DNA of 38,496 nucleotides from assembly GCA_903835255.1 (NCBI GenBank), contig CAILMI010000059.1, forward strand, positions 1 through 38,496. Direction: 5' to 3'. How positions within the stretch are numbered: position 1 is the stretch's first letter; every line of letters begins with the position of its first letter. This DNA comes from an uncultured Verrucomicrobia subdivision 3 bacterium (GTDB taxonomy: Bacteria; Verrucomicrobiota; Verrucomicrobiia; Limisphaerales; UBA11358). The position numbers and the translations under genes are program-made. Below, one piece after another: positions 23,975-32,595 of this stretch. The notes under the pieces are model-generated. The model had not been told where the DNA came from. It worked only from the letters and a program-made list of their open reading frames with translations, and did not search any database.

Positions 23975-24625
23975 TCAAGTGGATTTGCTGCCGGGCGCCA
24001 GTTTGCGGCGCCTCTGCGCCGGCTCAAATGCCGCGGCGAATTTTTTCAAAAATGCTGCCTGCCGGCGCCGGAACGCCGGGGCGCTGGCGGCCCGGCCTAG
24101 GATCATCCGCGTCAGCTGCGGAAACGCCACCGGAAACATCGTCAGCGACACCATCGCCAGCAGCAGTTCCGGCGCGGCAAATTGGGTGGTCACCAGGCCG
24201 CGCTGCTGCTGGTTCCGGACCCGGTTTACGGCGCGGGCTGCCGCCGCGCACCGCTCGTCCTCATCGATCACTTTTTTGCCGGCGCTCTGCAGCGCCTCCC
24301 ATTCCAGCAGCCGAATCCAGTCCGCGTCCTTGCAGTTGGTTGCAAACCAATCCGGCAGGGTGTCCGCCGGCCCGTCGGAGGAGGCCTCAATCTGCGTCTG
24401 GCGCTCGGAGATTTTACGGCGCAGCACGGCGCGGAACAATCCCTCTTTGCCCCCGAAATAATGGTAGAGCATCCGCTTGTTAATGACCGCGCGGAGCGCG
24501 ATGGCGTCCACCCGCGCTCCCGCGAAGCCCCTCGCCGCAAATTCCTTGAGAGCAGCGCGGAGGATCCGTTCGCGCGTGCGCGCCGGGTCGCGCGTCGCGC
24601 TATCGATGTGAGCGGAGGAGGCCAT
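23975..24625 (-). CDS. TetR/AcrR-family repressor of the efflux operon
   Basis: This 216-residue regulator has the TetR DNA-binding domain at about 15-62: ARTRERILRAALKEFAARGF, then ALRAVINKRMLYHYFGGKEG with the recognition helix and the typical YHYF. The rest is the helical ligand-binding and dimer domain, with no recognisable ligand signature. It is the first gene of the tetR-adaptor-pump operon. A symmetric site, AAGTAAC-6-GTTACTT, lies 13-32 bases upstream of its start and is the likely autoregulatory operator. It should repress the pump until a drug-like ligand binds. Confidence 0.93.
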   Translation of the reverse strand: MASSAHIDSATRDPARTRERILRAALKEFAARGFAGARVDAIALRAVINKRMLYHYFGGKEGLFRAVLRRKISERQTQIEASSDGPADTLPDWFATNCKDADWIRLLEWEALQSAGKKVIDEDERCAAAARAVNRVRNQQQRGLVTTQFAAPELLLAMVSLTMFPVAFPQLTRMILGRAASAPAFRRRQAAFLKKFAAAFEPAQRRRKLAPGSKST

Positions 24626-24637
24626 GCTCTTGCTATC

Positions 24638-24657
24638 AAGTAACCATAAAGTTACTT
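24638..24657 (-). promoter_or_regulatory. Palindromic operator upstream of tetR
   Basis: AAGTAAC-cataaa-GTTACTT is a perfect 7+7 inverted repeat, of the size and style of TetR-family operators. It ends 13 bases before the tetR start codon, so a bound repressor would cover the promoter or early transcript. No other gene is close enough to be the target. Confidence 0.7.
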
Positions 24658-24749
24658 AAGAGGCAAGCCGGCGTTCGTTGGCTTTCTGAAGCGGGGTTGC
24701 GCCGTGCGCTGCGCCGTTCGGGGTGTCCGCTCGCAAGAACCGTTTTCAT

Positions 24750-24894
24750 GGCAGTTCAACTGAACCGTGGCACATCGGCAGGTAGGGCGGGCAGTCCCCT
24801 GCCCGCCGCGATTGCCAACCCGTGCGTCCTGGTTTACCACGCCGGCGCGCACGGAGTGACGCGCCCTACCTGTCGCAAAGTTGCTAGGAACGGC
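24750..24894. repeat. Family-B palindromic repeat, full copy
   Basis: GGCAGTTCAACTGAACCGTG is identical over its first 20 bases to the copy at 19486. The GGCGGGCAG-tccc-CTGCCCGCC and GGCGCGC...GCGCC hairpins follow. No family-A partner is present. It occupies most of the gap 24658-24922 between two minus-strand operons. Confidence 0.85.
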
Positions 24895-24922
24895 TATATC
24901 TGGCCCGGGTCCGGGGGCGCGG

Positions 24923-24952
24923 AAATAAAAAACCCGCGGCGCGAGCCGCGGG
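24923..24952 (-). terminator. Intrinsic terminator of the sdh operon
   Basis: On the minus strand CCCGCGGC-tcgc-GCCGCGGG is followed by TTTTTTATTT. It lies 19 bases after the sdhB stop and is a strong rho-independent terminator. Confidence 0.9.
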
Positions 24953-24971
24953 CTGTAGGTAGAAAAGGGGG

Positions 24972-25721
24972 TCAGCCTTTGGGGCGGATTTTTTTCCAGA
25001 TCCAGGCGAGGGGGTCATAGAACTCATCCACGACCCGTTCCTTGAGCGGGATGATGGCGTTGTCGGTGATGGCGATATGCTCCGGGCAGACGTTGGTGCA
25101 GCACTTGCCGATGTTGCAGAGACCGATGCCCTGCGCCTGCTTCAGCTCGGGCAGGCGGTCTTCGGTATCCAGCGGGTGCATCTCCAGCGCGGCGGTGTAG
25201 GCGAGGAAGCGCGGGCCGATAAACTCGTCATGCTTATGATGGTCGCGCAGGACGTGGCAGACGTCCTGGCAGAGGAAGCATTCGATGCACTTGCGGAATT
25301 CCTGGACGCGGTCCACGTCCTCCTGCTGCATCCGCCAGGTGCCGTCGGGGGCGTCCGCCGGGCGGGGCTTGAATTTCTTGATCTTGGTTTTGACGCGGAA
25401 ATTCCACGAGACATCAGTCACGAGATCGCGGATGAGCGGAAACGCACGCATCGGCTCGACGGTGATGACTTTATCCGTGTTCAACGTGTCCATGCGCGTC
25501 ATGCACATGAGTTTGGGGACGCCGTTGACCTCCGCCGAGCAGGAGCCGCATTTGCCGGCTTTGCAATTCCAGCGGCACGCGATGTCGTTCGCCTGCGTCG
25601 CCTGAATTTTGTGAACGACGTCGAGCACCACCAAGCCTTCGGTGATCTCCGTGGTGTAATTCACGAATTCGCCGCCCTGCGAGTTGCCACGCCAGATTCG
25701 GAAAGTAACGGTCTTATTCAT
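24972..25721 (-). CDS. sdhB: Succinate dehydrogenase iron-sulfur subunit
   Basis: SdhB passes electrons from the flavoprotein to the membrane subunit. In 249 residues the plant-type 2Fe-2S ligands are C53, C58, C61 and C73 (RWNCKAGKCGSC...LMC). The C-terminal half binds the 4Fe-4S cluster through CIECFLCQDVC (C145, C148, C151, C155) and the 3Fe-4S cluster through the CNIGKCCTNVCPEHI region (C202, C207 or C208, C212). Length and the RIWRGN start resemble the mycobacterial Sdh1 type (Rv0247c, about 248 aa). Its ATG overlaps the sdhA stop (25718-25721), so translation is coupled. Confidence 0.95.
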   Translation of the reverse strand: MNKTVTFRIWRGNSQGGEFVNYTTEITEGLVVLDVVHKIQATQANDIACRWNCKAGKCGSCSAEVNGVPKLMCMTRMDTLNTDKVITVEPMRAFPLIRDLVTDVSWNFRVKTKIKKFKPRPADAPDGTWRMQQEDVDRVQEFRKCIECFLCQDVCHVLRDHHKHDEFIGPRFLAYTAALEMHPLDTEDRLPELKQAQGIGLCNIGKCCTNVCPEHIAITDNAIIPLKERVVDEFYDPLAWIWKKIRPKG

Positions 25722-27541
25722 TTCATCTCCTCAATGACTTGTTTCAAATCTTCCCGCATCGCCGGAATCGCTTCGCGGCGTAATTTCATGGAGCCGTCTG
25801 TCGACTTGGAAATCACATTGTTATATTTTCCGCCGTCGGGATGTTTTTCGGGAAAATCTTCGCGGAAATGGCCGCCGCGACTCTCTTTGCGATCCAGCGA
25901 CGCCATCGTGATGGCTTCTGCAACGGTCAGCAAATGTTTGAGATCAATCGCCGTGTGCCAACCGGGATTATATTCGCGATGGCCTTGGACAGAAACTTTT
26001 GCGGCGCGCGCCTTGAGCTTGCCGATGACATCGAGCGCCAGCTCCATTTCATTTTGCAAACGCACGATGCCGACATTGGCCTGCATCATGTTTTGCAAAT
26101 CGTATTGCACCTGATACGGACCTTCGTTTTGCGCGCCAGCGGGGCGCTCGAACGGTTCGACGGCTTCGCGGTAAGCGGCTTCGATTTCGGCCTCGCTCGG
26201 AGCCACCAGAGAATTTTCCTTGGCAAATTTTGCCGCATATTCGCCAGCGCGTTTGCCGAAGACGAGCAAATCGGAAAGCGAATTGCCGCCGAGACGATTC
26301 GCGCCGTGTAAACCCGCGGCGCATTCGCCCGCCGCAAACAAGCCGGGAACATTCGTCGCCTGCGTATCGCCATCCACGCGGATGCCGCCCATCGCGTAAT
26401 GCGTGGTCGGGCCGATTTCCATCGGCTCTTTGGTGATGTCGAGGTTCGCCAGTTGCATGAACTGATGATACATCGAAGGAATTTTCTTTTTGATGTGCTC
26501 GGCGTGGTTGGGGATTTTTTCTTTGATCCACGAAATATCTAGGAACACGCCGCCGTGCGGGCTGCCGCGTCCGGCTTTCACTTCGCGCATAATGCAGCGG
26601 GCGACGTGATCGCGCGTCAACAGCTCCGGCGGGCGCTTCGCCTCCTTGTCGTTCTGCGTGTAGCGCCAGCCTTCTTCGGGATCGGTCGAGGTCTGCGATT
26701 TGTAATTGTCGGGAATATCGTCATACATGAAGCGCTTGCCGTCCTTATTGCGCAACACGCCGCCTTCACCACGCACGCTTTCCGTGACTAAAATACCCTT
26801 CACGCTCGGCGGCCAGATCATGCCGGTCGGATGAAACTGGATGAATTCCATGTCGAGCAGTTCCGCGCCCGCATGATACGCGAGGGAAACACCGTCGCCC
26901 GTGCCTTCCCAGGAATTGCTGGTCACGGCATACGCCCGGCCAAGTCCGCCGGTGCAAACGACCACGGCCTTCGCTTTGAAAACGCGGAAACGCGCCCGCT
27001 CACGGTCGTAACCAAAGGCCCCAACGACGCGCCCCGATTCTTTAAGCAAGGAAACTACCGTGTATTCCATGTGGACGGTGATGCCCTGGTGAATGCCGTG
27101 ATCTTGAAGGGTGCGGATGAGTTCGAGGCCGGTGCGGTCGCCCACGTGGGCCAGGCGGGGATAGCGATGGCCGCCAAAATTGCGCTGGGAAATTTTTCCC
27201 TCCTTGGTGCGGTCGAACACCGCGCCCCACGCTTCCAGTTCGTGGACCCGGGCTGGCGCTTCCTTTGCGTGGAGTTCAGCCATGCGCCAGTTGTTGACGT
27301 ACTGCCCGCCGCGCATCGTGTCGGCGAAGTGAACTTTCCAGCTGTCGCGGTCGTCCACGTTGCCCATCGCCGCCGCCATGCCGCCCTCGGCCATGACGGT
27401 GTGGGCTTTGCCGAGGAGTGATTTGCAAATCAAACCGACTTTGACGCCCGCCGCACTGGCTTCAATCGCCGCGCGCAAGCCAGCTCCGCCCGCGCCGATG
27501 ACCAGCACGTCGTATTCGTGAGTTTCGTAATTAGTAGCCAC
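25718..27541 (-). CDS. sdhA: Succinate dehydrogenase flavoprotein subunit
   Basis: SdhA oxidises succinate to fumarate with covalently bound FAD. The 607-residue protein shows the dinucleotide fold DVLVIGAGGAGLRAAIEA, the FAD-linking histidine H47 in GKAHTVMAEGGMAAAMGN, the HPTGMIWPPS segment, the catalytic arginine region (VTESVRGEGGVLRN) and THYAMGGIRVDGDTQ. It is the second gene of sdhCAB, 12 bases after sdhC and overlapping sdhB by four. All landmarks of an active enzyme are there. Fumarate reductase activity cannot be excluded from sequence alone. Confidence 0.96.
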   Translation of the reverse strand: MATNYETHEYDVLVIGAGGAGLRAAIEASAAGVKVGLICKSLLGKAHTVMAEGGMAAAMGNVDDRDSWKVHFADTMRGGQYVNNWRMAELHAKEAPARVHELEAWGAVFDRTKEGKISQRNFGGHRYPRLAHVGDRTGLELIRTLQDHGIHQGITVHMEYTVVSLLKESGRVVGAFGYDRERARFRVFKAKAVVVCTGGLGRAYAVTSNSWEGTGDGVSLAYHAGAELLDMEFIQFHPTGMIWPPSVKGILVTESVRGEGGVLRNKDGKRFMYDDIPDNYKSQTSTDPEEGWRYTQNDKEAKRPPELLTRDHVARCIMREVKAGRGSPHGGVFLDISWIKEKIPNHAEHIKKKIPSMYHQFMQLANLDITKEPMEIGPTTHYAMGGIRVDGDTQATNVPGLFAAGECAAGLHGANRLGGNSLSDLLVFGKRAGEYAAKFAKENSLVAPSEAEIEAAYREAVEPFERPAGAQNEGPYQVQYDLQNMMQANVGIVRLQNEMELALDVIGKLKARAAKVSVQGHREYNPGWHTAIDLKHLLTVAEAITMASLDRKESRGGHFREDFPEKHPDGGKYNNVISKSTDGSMKLRREAIPAMREDLKQVIEEMK

Positions 27542-27553
27542 AAATTTATTAAG

Positions 27554-28369
27554 TTAAAAAATTCTTACGTCATGCCAAATGCCCATGGAGCACAGGCGAA
27601 TGTAGAGATCGGTGAATCCCACGGAGAACAGGCTAAACCACGCCCACATCATGTGGCGGCTGTTCAGGCAGCTCACGCAGTTATAAGTCTTGGCACACGA
27701 AGGGGATTTAGTTTTGGAATCGAGGAAACCACCCACCAGATGACGCAGCGAATGGCAGCCCAGCGTGTAGCTGCTCAGCAGAAAGACATTCAGCAACATC
27801 ACCAGCGTGCCGACCCCGATGCCGAAATGGCTTGCCCCGGTGACAGGATCTGTGAACCACATTGCCTTGAGCGCGTCATAAGCCAGCAGGATGACGAAGG
27901 CGACGGCGATGTAGAGGAAGTAGCGGTGGATATTCTGGATCAGGAGCGGGAAGGAGCGTTCGCCCAGATAAGTTTTGCGGGGCTCGCCCACGGCGCAGTT
28001 GATGGGGTCGGCCCAGAACGCTTTATAATAAGCGCCCCGGTAATAATAGCAGGTGAAACGAAATCCGCCGGGCACCCAGAGAATGAGCAGAGCGGGTGAG
28101 AACGGAAGCCACGCAGGCCAGAAGCCCGGCTTTCCATGGAAAATCGCATGAGGCGAATCCCCGAAAATTTCCGGCGAATAGAACGGCGAGACATAATTCG
28201 CCCCCCCCGCCGCAAGCCAGTAGTGGTTGCCTTGGAAGGCCGCCCACGTGGAATAGATAATAAAGGCCGAAAAGCCGAGGAAAATAAAGATGGGCTTGAC
28301 CCACCACGCGTCAGGGCGGGTGGTTTGCCCGAAGGAACGTTGTTTGGGAAGGGTGTCTGCGTAAGCCAT
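27554..28369 (-). CDS. sdhC: Succinate dehydrogenase membrane anchor, Sdh1 type
   Basis: I chose ATG 28369 (271 aa, MAYADTLPKQRSF). The frame upstream runs into folC. It is one large anchor with about five membrane helices, not the usual small SdhC/SdhD pair. Landmarks are FRFTCYYYRGAYYKAFW (104-119), NCAVGEPRKTYLGER, QNIHRYFLYIAV, SSYTLGCHSLRHLVGG (C205, H206, H210) and LNSRHMMWAW (H239), ending GIWHDVRIF. Size and motifs resemble mycobacterial Rv0249c, whose complex is reported to hold a membrane-embedded Rieske-type 2Fe-2S cluster. The Cys/His residues here could serve the same role, which is inference. First gene of sdhCAB. Confidence 0.88.
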   Translation of the reverse strand: MAYADTLPKQRSFGQTTRPDAWWVKPIFIFLGFSAFIIYSTWAAFQGNHYWLAAGGANYVSPFYSPEIFGDSPHAIFHGKPGFWPAWLPFSPALLILWVPGGFRFTCYYYRGAYYKAFWADPINCAVGEPRKTYLGERSFPLLIQNIHRYFLYIAVAFVILLAYDALKAMWFTDPVTGASHFGIGVGTLVMLLNVFLLSSYTLGCHSLRHLVGGFLDSKTKSPSCAKTYNCVSCLNSRHMMWAWFSLFSVGFTDLYIRLCSMGIWHDVRIF

Positions 28370-28379
28370 AAGCAAAAGT

Positions 28380-28408
28380 ACTTTAATAACCCCAGCGCCC
28401 GGGGTCAA
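28380..28408 (-). promoter_or_regulatory. Possible sdh promoter
   Basis: On the minus strand TTGACC (28403-28408) and TAAAGT (28380-28385) are spaced by 17 bases. The predicted start of transcription is only about four bases before the sdhC ATG, so the message would be nearly leaderless. No strong ribosome binding site is visible, which fits. It lies between the folC terminator and sdhC. Confidence 0.4.
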
Positions 28409-28414
28409 CGCGGG

Positions 28415-28459
28415 AAAAAAGTTATAAGCTGCGCTTCGGCTTTGATGGTCGCAGCTTAT
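28415..28459 (-). terminator. Terminator overlapping the folC stop codon
   Basis: On the minus strand ATAAGCTGCG and CGCAGCTTAT pair over 10 bp around a 16-base loop, then AACTTTTTT follows. The folC TAA (28456-28458) lies inside the upstream arm. It separates the kdsB-pyrG-folC unit from sdhCAB. Confidence 0.7.
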
Positions 28460-29751
28460 CGTCGCGCCGACCATTCATTCAGGGCGCGCTCGCCCGTTTC
28501 CGCCGGGGACAGCCCGAGCTGTTCCAGCGCTTCCCCCACCAGATAGAGCGAACCTGTGATCACCAGGAAAGGCTCGCCCCGGGCGGCGGCGAGCGCTTCT
28601 GCCAGAGTCGAGCAGGCCACGACTTCCGCCCCGGGGTGGGCCGCCTGAAAGGCCGCCGCAAGGTCGCCGGCCGCCGCTGTCCGCTCGCTGGCCACCGGCA
28701 CGGTGAACACCTTCGCCGCCAGCGGCGCCAGAATCCCGCACATCGACTGCCATTCCTTGTCGCCCAAAAAACCGACGATGAACGCCGCGGGAACAATCAT
28801 CTCAGGGTCGCTGGGGTGAAGTTCGCTCCGGTCCGTCAGCGCCGCGCGCAGGGCTTCTGCGCCCGCCACATTGTGAGCCCCGTCCAGCAGGATTCTTTGT
28901 CCTTGGGGCCCTTGCACCCGCTGCAGCCGGCCCGGCCAGCGGACCGTTGCCAGCCCGGTGCGGATCTGTTCCTGGGTCACAGGGATCTGGGGCTGCAGCG
29001 CCTCCACGGTCGCCCGCGCGAGGGCCGCATTCTGGCGCTGATGTTTCCCCCCAAGCGCCGGTCGCATGGACTCATCCTCATCGGGATCCGGGCGGACGCG
29101 GGTGAGCGGCGCGCCGATTTTCCGGGCCGTGGCTTCAATCACTCGCAATGCCTCGGGCGCGTCCGTGCCGGTGATTCCGGGGATGCCCGGCTTGAGGATG
29201 CCCGCCTTTTCGGCCGCGATTTTCCCGAGCGTGTCGCCCAGCCAGGACTGGTGGTCGAGGGCGATATTCGTAATGACGCTCGCGAGGGGGGTGACGATGT
29301 TGGTGGCGTCCAGCCGCCCACCCAGACCTGTTTCCCAGATCACCAGATCACAGCCTTCTGCCGCGAAATGCTGGAGCGCCAGCACTGTGGTGACCTCGAA
29401 CAGGGTGGGGTGGGCATTGTCAGGAAACTGCCGGAGCCGTGTTTGGATTTCCTCCACTCGCCGGACCAATTCGCTCTCGGGAATGAACTGGCGGTTCACC
29501 TGGATTCGTTCGCGGAAGGAGACCAGGTGGGGCGAGGTGAAGAGCCCGACCCGCAGCCCGGCCGTGCGGTAGATGCTTTCGAGCAGGGCGCAGGTGGAGC
29601 CTTTGCCGTTGGTGCCGGCCACGTGGAGGAAGCGGAGTTTTTCCTGGGGGTTGCCGGCGAGCGCGGCGAGACGGCGCGTGTTCTCCAGACCCAACTGCGC
29701 GCCAAACACCTGCAGGCCGTGCAGAAACTCAATGGCTTGGGCGTAGTTCAT
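28456..29751 (-). CDS. folC: Bifunctional dihydrofolate/folylpolyglutamate synthase
   Basis: FolC adds glutamate to dihydropteroate and to folates. The 431-residue Mur-ligase-family enzyme begins MNYAQAIEFLHGLQVFG and has the P-loop HVAGTNGKGSTCALLESI, the omega-loop region FTSPHLVSFRERIQVN, FEVTTVLALQHF, the ATP/Mg segment WETGLGGRLDATN and NIALDHQSWLGDT, and the C-terminal domain opening WPGRLQRV with LLDGAHN. All are standard FolC landmarks. It follows pyrG by 97 bases on the same strand, and its stop codon is inside the terminator hairpin. Confidence 0.94.
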   Translation of the reverse strand: MNYAQAIEFLHGLQVFGAQLGLENTRRLAALAGNPQEKLRFLHVAGTNGKGSTCALLESIYRTAGLRVGLFTSPHLVSFRERIQVNRQFIPESELVRRVEEIQTRLRQFPDNAHPTLFEVTTVLALQHFAAEGCDLVIWETGLGGRLDATNIVTPLASVITNIALDHQSWLGDTLGKIAAEKAGILKPGIPGITGTDAPEALRVIEATARKIGAPLTRVRPDPDEDESMRPALGGKHQRQNAALARATVEALQPQIPVTQEQIRTGLATVRWPGRLQRVQGPQGQRILLDGAHNVAGAEALRAALTDRSELHPSDPEMIVPAAFIVGFLGDKEWQSMCGILAPLAAKVFTVPVASERTAAAGDLAAAFQAAHPGAEVVACSTLAEALAAARGEPFLVITGSLYLVGEALEQLGLSPAETGERALNEWSARR

Positions 29752-29848
29752 GCGGGATGGGTCCCGGGTTCAATGGCCAACCCGGGCGCGCACCGCCCTC
29801 CGCCGGCGGGCCCCGGGGCAAGGACGGATTACAGCCTCGGCCATGCGG

Positions 29849-31462
29849 TCACAGCGGCTTGCTGTGGTGATGCGCGTGCGCTGCGGCGATGAAGCCTTTG
29901 AACAGCGGATGCGGCTGGTGCGGCTTGCTCAGGAATTCTGGGTGGAACTGGCTGGCCAGATAGAACGGGTGGTTCTTGAGTTCGATGATTTCCACCAGCT
30001 TGCCGTCGGGCGACAGGCCGCTGAACACAAAGCCGGACTTCTCGAACCTCTCGCGGTAGGCGTTATTGAATTCGTAGCGGTGGCGGTGGCGTTCGCTGAT
30101 GACGAAGGCGCCGTAAAACTCCGCCGCCTTGGTGCCCAGGGCCAGCTGGCAGGGCTGCGCGCCCAGGCGCATCGTGCCGCCCTTCTTGGTGACCTTGCGC
30201 TGCGCGTCCAGCAGAGCGATGACGGGATGCGGGGTGTCGGGGTTGAACTCGGTGGAGTCCGCCTTGTCGAGCTTGAGGATGTTCCGGGCGTATTCAATGG
30301 TGGCGATCTGCATGCCGAGGCAGAGGCCGAAATAGGGAATCTTGTTCTCCCGGGCGTAGCGCGCGGCGATGATTTTGCCCTCGATGCCGCGCTCGCCGAA
30401 GCCGCCGGGCACGAGGATGCCGCCCAGGCCCTTCAGGATTTTCGCCGGGCCATTCTTCTCAATCTCCTCGGCGTCCACCTGCACGATCTCCACCCCGCAG
30501 TCGTTCGCCACGCCCCCGTGGATGATGGCCTCATAGACGGATTTGTAGGCGTCCTGCAGGCCGATGTATTTGCCGACGACGCCGATGCGCACGCGGTGTT
30601 GGGGCGCGATGAGTTTGCGGATGATTTCCTGCCAATGCGCCATGTTCGGCGCCGGCGTGGTGAGATGCAAAATGCGGCAAACCAGATCGTCCATGCGCTC
30701 GCGCTGCAGCATCAGCGGCATTTCGTAAATGGAATGGTCCACGTCCTTCGCCTCGATGACGGCTTCGAGCGAGACATTGCAGAACATGGAAATCTTCTGG
30801 CGCAGCTCTTTGTCGAGCGGCTTTTCGCAGCGGCAGGCGATGATGTTGGGCGTGATGCCGATTTCACGAAGTTTGGCGACGGATTGCTGCGTGGGTTTGG
30901 TTTTGAGTTCGCCCGCCGCCTTGATGAAGGGGACGTAGGTGACGTGGATGAAGCAGGTGTTGCCAATGCCGGCTTCCAGCGCAAATTCGCGGATGGCTTC
31001 CAGAAACGGCAGGCCTTCAATGTCGCCGGTGGTGCCGCCGATTTCGGTGATGATGACATCCGCCTTGCTCTGTTCGGCGAGGTTATGGATGCGGCGTTTG
31101 ATTTCGTCCGTGACATGCGGGATGACCTGCACGGTATTGCCGAGGTATTTGCCCTCGCGCTCATTGTTGAGCACGGTCTGGTACACCTGGCCGCTGGTGA
31201 GGTTGTTCATCCGCGTGAGCTTCACATTGGTGAACCGCTCGTAATGGCCCAGGTCCAGATCGGTCTCGGCGCCGTCGTCGAGCACATACACCTCGCCGTG
31301 CTGGTACGGCGACATCGTTCCCGGATCCACGTTGAGGTAGGGGTCGAACTTCTGCAGCGTGACCTTGAGGCCGCGGTTCTCGAGCAGCGTGGCGAGCGCG
31401 GCCGCGGTCAATCCCTTGCCGAGCGAACTCACCACCCCGCCTGTCACAAATATGTATTTCAT
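29849..31462 (-). CDS. pyrG: CTP synthase
   Basis: PyrG aminates UTP to CTP using glutamine. I chose ATG 31462 (537 aa) because [18 protein letters not shown] is the invariant start; the frame upstream is not conserved. The synthetase domain shows [29 protein letters not shown] and [11 protein letters not shown]. The glutaminase domain has GGFGERG, the nucleophile cysteine in YFGLCLGMQ and the His/Glu pair in FHPEF. It lies between kdsB (55 bases upstream) and folC. CTP is a substrate of KdsB, so the adjacency makes metabolic sense and is seen in many Gram-negatives. Confidence 0.97.
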   Translation of the reverse strand: MKYIFVTGGVVSSLGKGLTAAALATLLENRGLKVTLQKFDPYLNVDPGTMSPYQHGEVYVLDDGAETDLDLGHYERFTNVKLTRMNNLTSGQVYQTVLNNEREGKYLGNTVQVIPHVTDEIKRRIHNLAEQSKADVIITEIGGTTGDIEGLPFLEAIREFALEAGIGNTCFIHVTYVPFIKAAGELKTKPTQQSVAKLREIGITPNIIACRCEKPLDKELRQKISMFCNVSLEAVIEAKDVDHSIYEMPLMLQRERMDDLVCRILHLTTPAPNMAHWQEIIRKLIAPQHRVRIGVVGKYIGLQDAYKSVYEAIIHGGVANDCGVEIVQVDAEEIEKNGPAKILKGLGGILVPGGFGERGIEGKIIAARYARENKIPYFGLCLGMQIATIEYARNILKLDKADSTEFNPDTPHPVIALLDAQRKVTKKGGTMRLGAQPCQLALGTKAAEFYGAFVISERHRHRYEFNNAYRERFEKSGFVFSGLSPDGKLVEIIELKNHPFYLASQFHPEFLSKPHQPHPLFKGFIAAAHAHHHSKPL

Positions 31463-31517
31463 TTTTAAAAATTGTTCCAATCCGGAGTCAAAATCCGCAG
31501 CCCTGCCCGGCGGGGCC

Positions 31518-32276
31518 TCAACCGCGGCGGCCCGCCCGCAGCTGGGATTCCACCCGTGCCACGTCTTCCGGCAGGTCCACGCCAATGCTGTCGTAATCGA
31601 CCGTCACCACGGCGATGCCGATGCCGTTTTCCAGAGCGCGCAACTGCTCCAGCTTCTCCGCGTTCTCCAGCGGGGACACCGGGAATTTCACCAGTTGCAA
31701 CAGCGTTTCGCGCCGGTAACCGTAGATGCCCAGATGCTTCAAAAAGGGAAATGCCGCCAGCTGCTCGTTCCCCGGACGGCTGGCGGCCTCGCGCAGATAC
31801 GGAATCGTGCGCCGGGAAAAATATAGCGCGCGGCCGGCGGCGTTGACAACGACTTTTACCACGTTGGGATTGTCCAGATCGGACAGCGTGCGGATGTGCG
31901 TGGCGGCGGTGGACATCTCGTTCTGCGCCAGGGCGCCTGCCACCGCGTCGATCACCGCCGGATCTATCAGGGGTTCGTCGCCCTGGATATTCACCACCGC
32001 GTCGCCGCCGCAGCGTTCCGCGACTTCGGCGATGCGGTCGGAGCCGCTCGGGTGTTCCGGGCGGGTCATCTCCACGCGGCAGAACTGCTGGGCCGCCTCC
32101 CAGATGCGCGTGTCATCCGTGGCCACGATGATTTCGGAGAGGGATTTTGCCCGCTGACACTGTTCGACGACATGCTGGAGGAGCGGTTTGCCGGCGATGA
32201 GCGCGAGCGGTTTGCCCGGGAACCGTGTGGAACCGAAGCGCGCAGGGATGATGCCAACAATGTTCACGCGCCCCAT
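31518..32276 (-). CDS. kdsB: 3-deoxy-manno-octulosonate cytidylyltransferase
   Basis: KdsB activates KDO with CTP for lipopolysaccharide core synthesis. The 252-residue protein has the nucleotide-binding start [56 protein letters not shown] and the later [15 protein letters not shown] and [17 protein letters not shown]. All are standard for the family. It implies an outer membrane with LPS. It heads the kdsB-pyrG-folC unit; the start is the ATG at 32276. Confidence 0.96.
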   Translation of the reverse strand: MGRVNIVGIIPARFGSTRFPGKPLALIAGKPLLQHVVEQCQRAKSLSEIIVATDDTRIWEAAQQFCRVEMTRPEHPSGSDRIAEVAERCGGDAVVNIQGDEPLIDPAVIDAVAGALAQNEMSTAATHIRTLSDLDNPNVVKVVVNAAGRALYFSRRTIPYLREAASRPGNEQLAAFPFLKHLGIYGYRRETLLQLVKFPVSPLENAEKLEQLRALENGIGIAVVTVDYDSIGVDLPEDVARVESQLRAGRRG

Positions 32277-32348
32277 TTAGCCATAGTCCGCGCCGCCGCG
32301 TCACGCCCAAACGCAGGGCAATGGTGCGCCCCGCCCACTCTGACTCTG

Positions 32349-32475
32349 TCAGCCGTTGACTCTCTTGGAAAAATCGCTGACCCCCCCCGTCCGCTCCCAG
32401 CGCCCGCAGTGCGGCGATCTCCTGGGGTCGTTGACCGTGTAGGTCAGCAGCCGCAGGCCCTGCCGATACGCCACG
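32349..32475 (-). pseudogene. C-terminal remnant of a glycerophosphodiester phosphodiesterase
   Basis: Reading the minus strand from about 32475, the frame gives YRQGLRLLTYTVND, then after a one-base shift QEIAALRALGADG, then after a second shift in a run of eight Gs VSDFSKRVNG and a TGA. This matches the last strand-helix-strand of GDPD enzymes (VYTVNDP, LRALGVDGIFTD). Everything upstream of that is missing and replaced by a family-B fragment at 32461-32491. It is therefore a truncated, frameshifted relic; the G-run shift could also be a sequencing error. Confidence 0.65.
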
Positions 32476-32491
32476 GTTCAGTTGAACTGCC
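32461..32491 (-). repeat. Family-B repeat, left-end fragment, inverted
   Basis: The 21 bases at 32471-32491 are the exact reverse complement of the left end of the copies at 19486 and 24750, and similarity continues imperfectly for about ten bases. It abuts the GDPD remnant. The rest of the gap 32277-32595 shows no gene or RNA. Confidence 0.75.
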
Positions 32492-32595
32492 ATAGACCGC
32501 GCTTCGCCTGATTTCTTGATTTCTGTTTGGGAACCAAATTCCGAGGTTGCGTCGGGTATTCCGGTTGTTAATCTTATTCGCTGAATTACCTTCAC

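Noticed and set aside
24697-25020. Frame beginning with MAVQLNRGTSAG
   Set aside because: Its first residues are simply a translation of family-B repeat; the same peptide appears in an unrelated frame at the 32461 fragment.
28636-29892. 418-codon plus-strand frame
   Set aside because: Antisense of folC.
29750-31468. 572-codon plus-strand frame
   Set aside because: Antisense of pyrG; long only because of codon bias.
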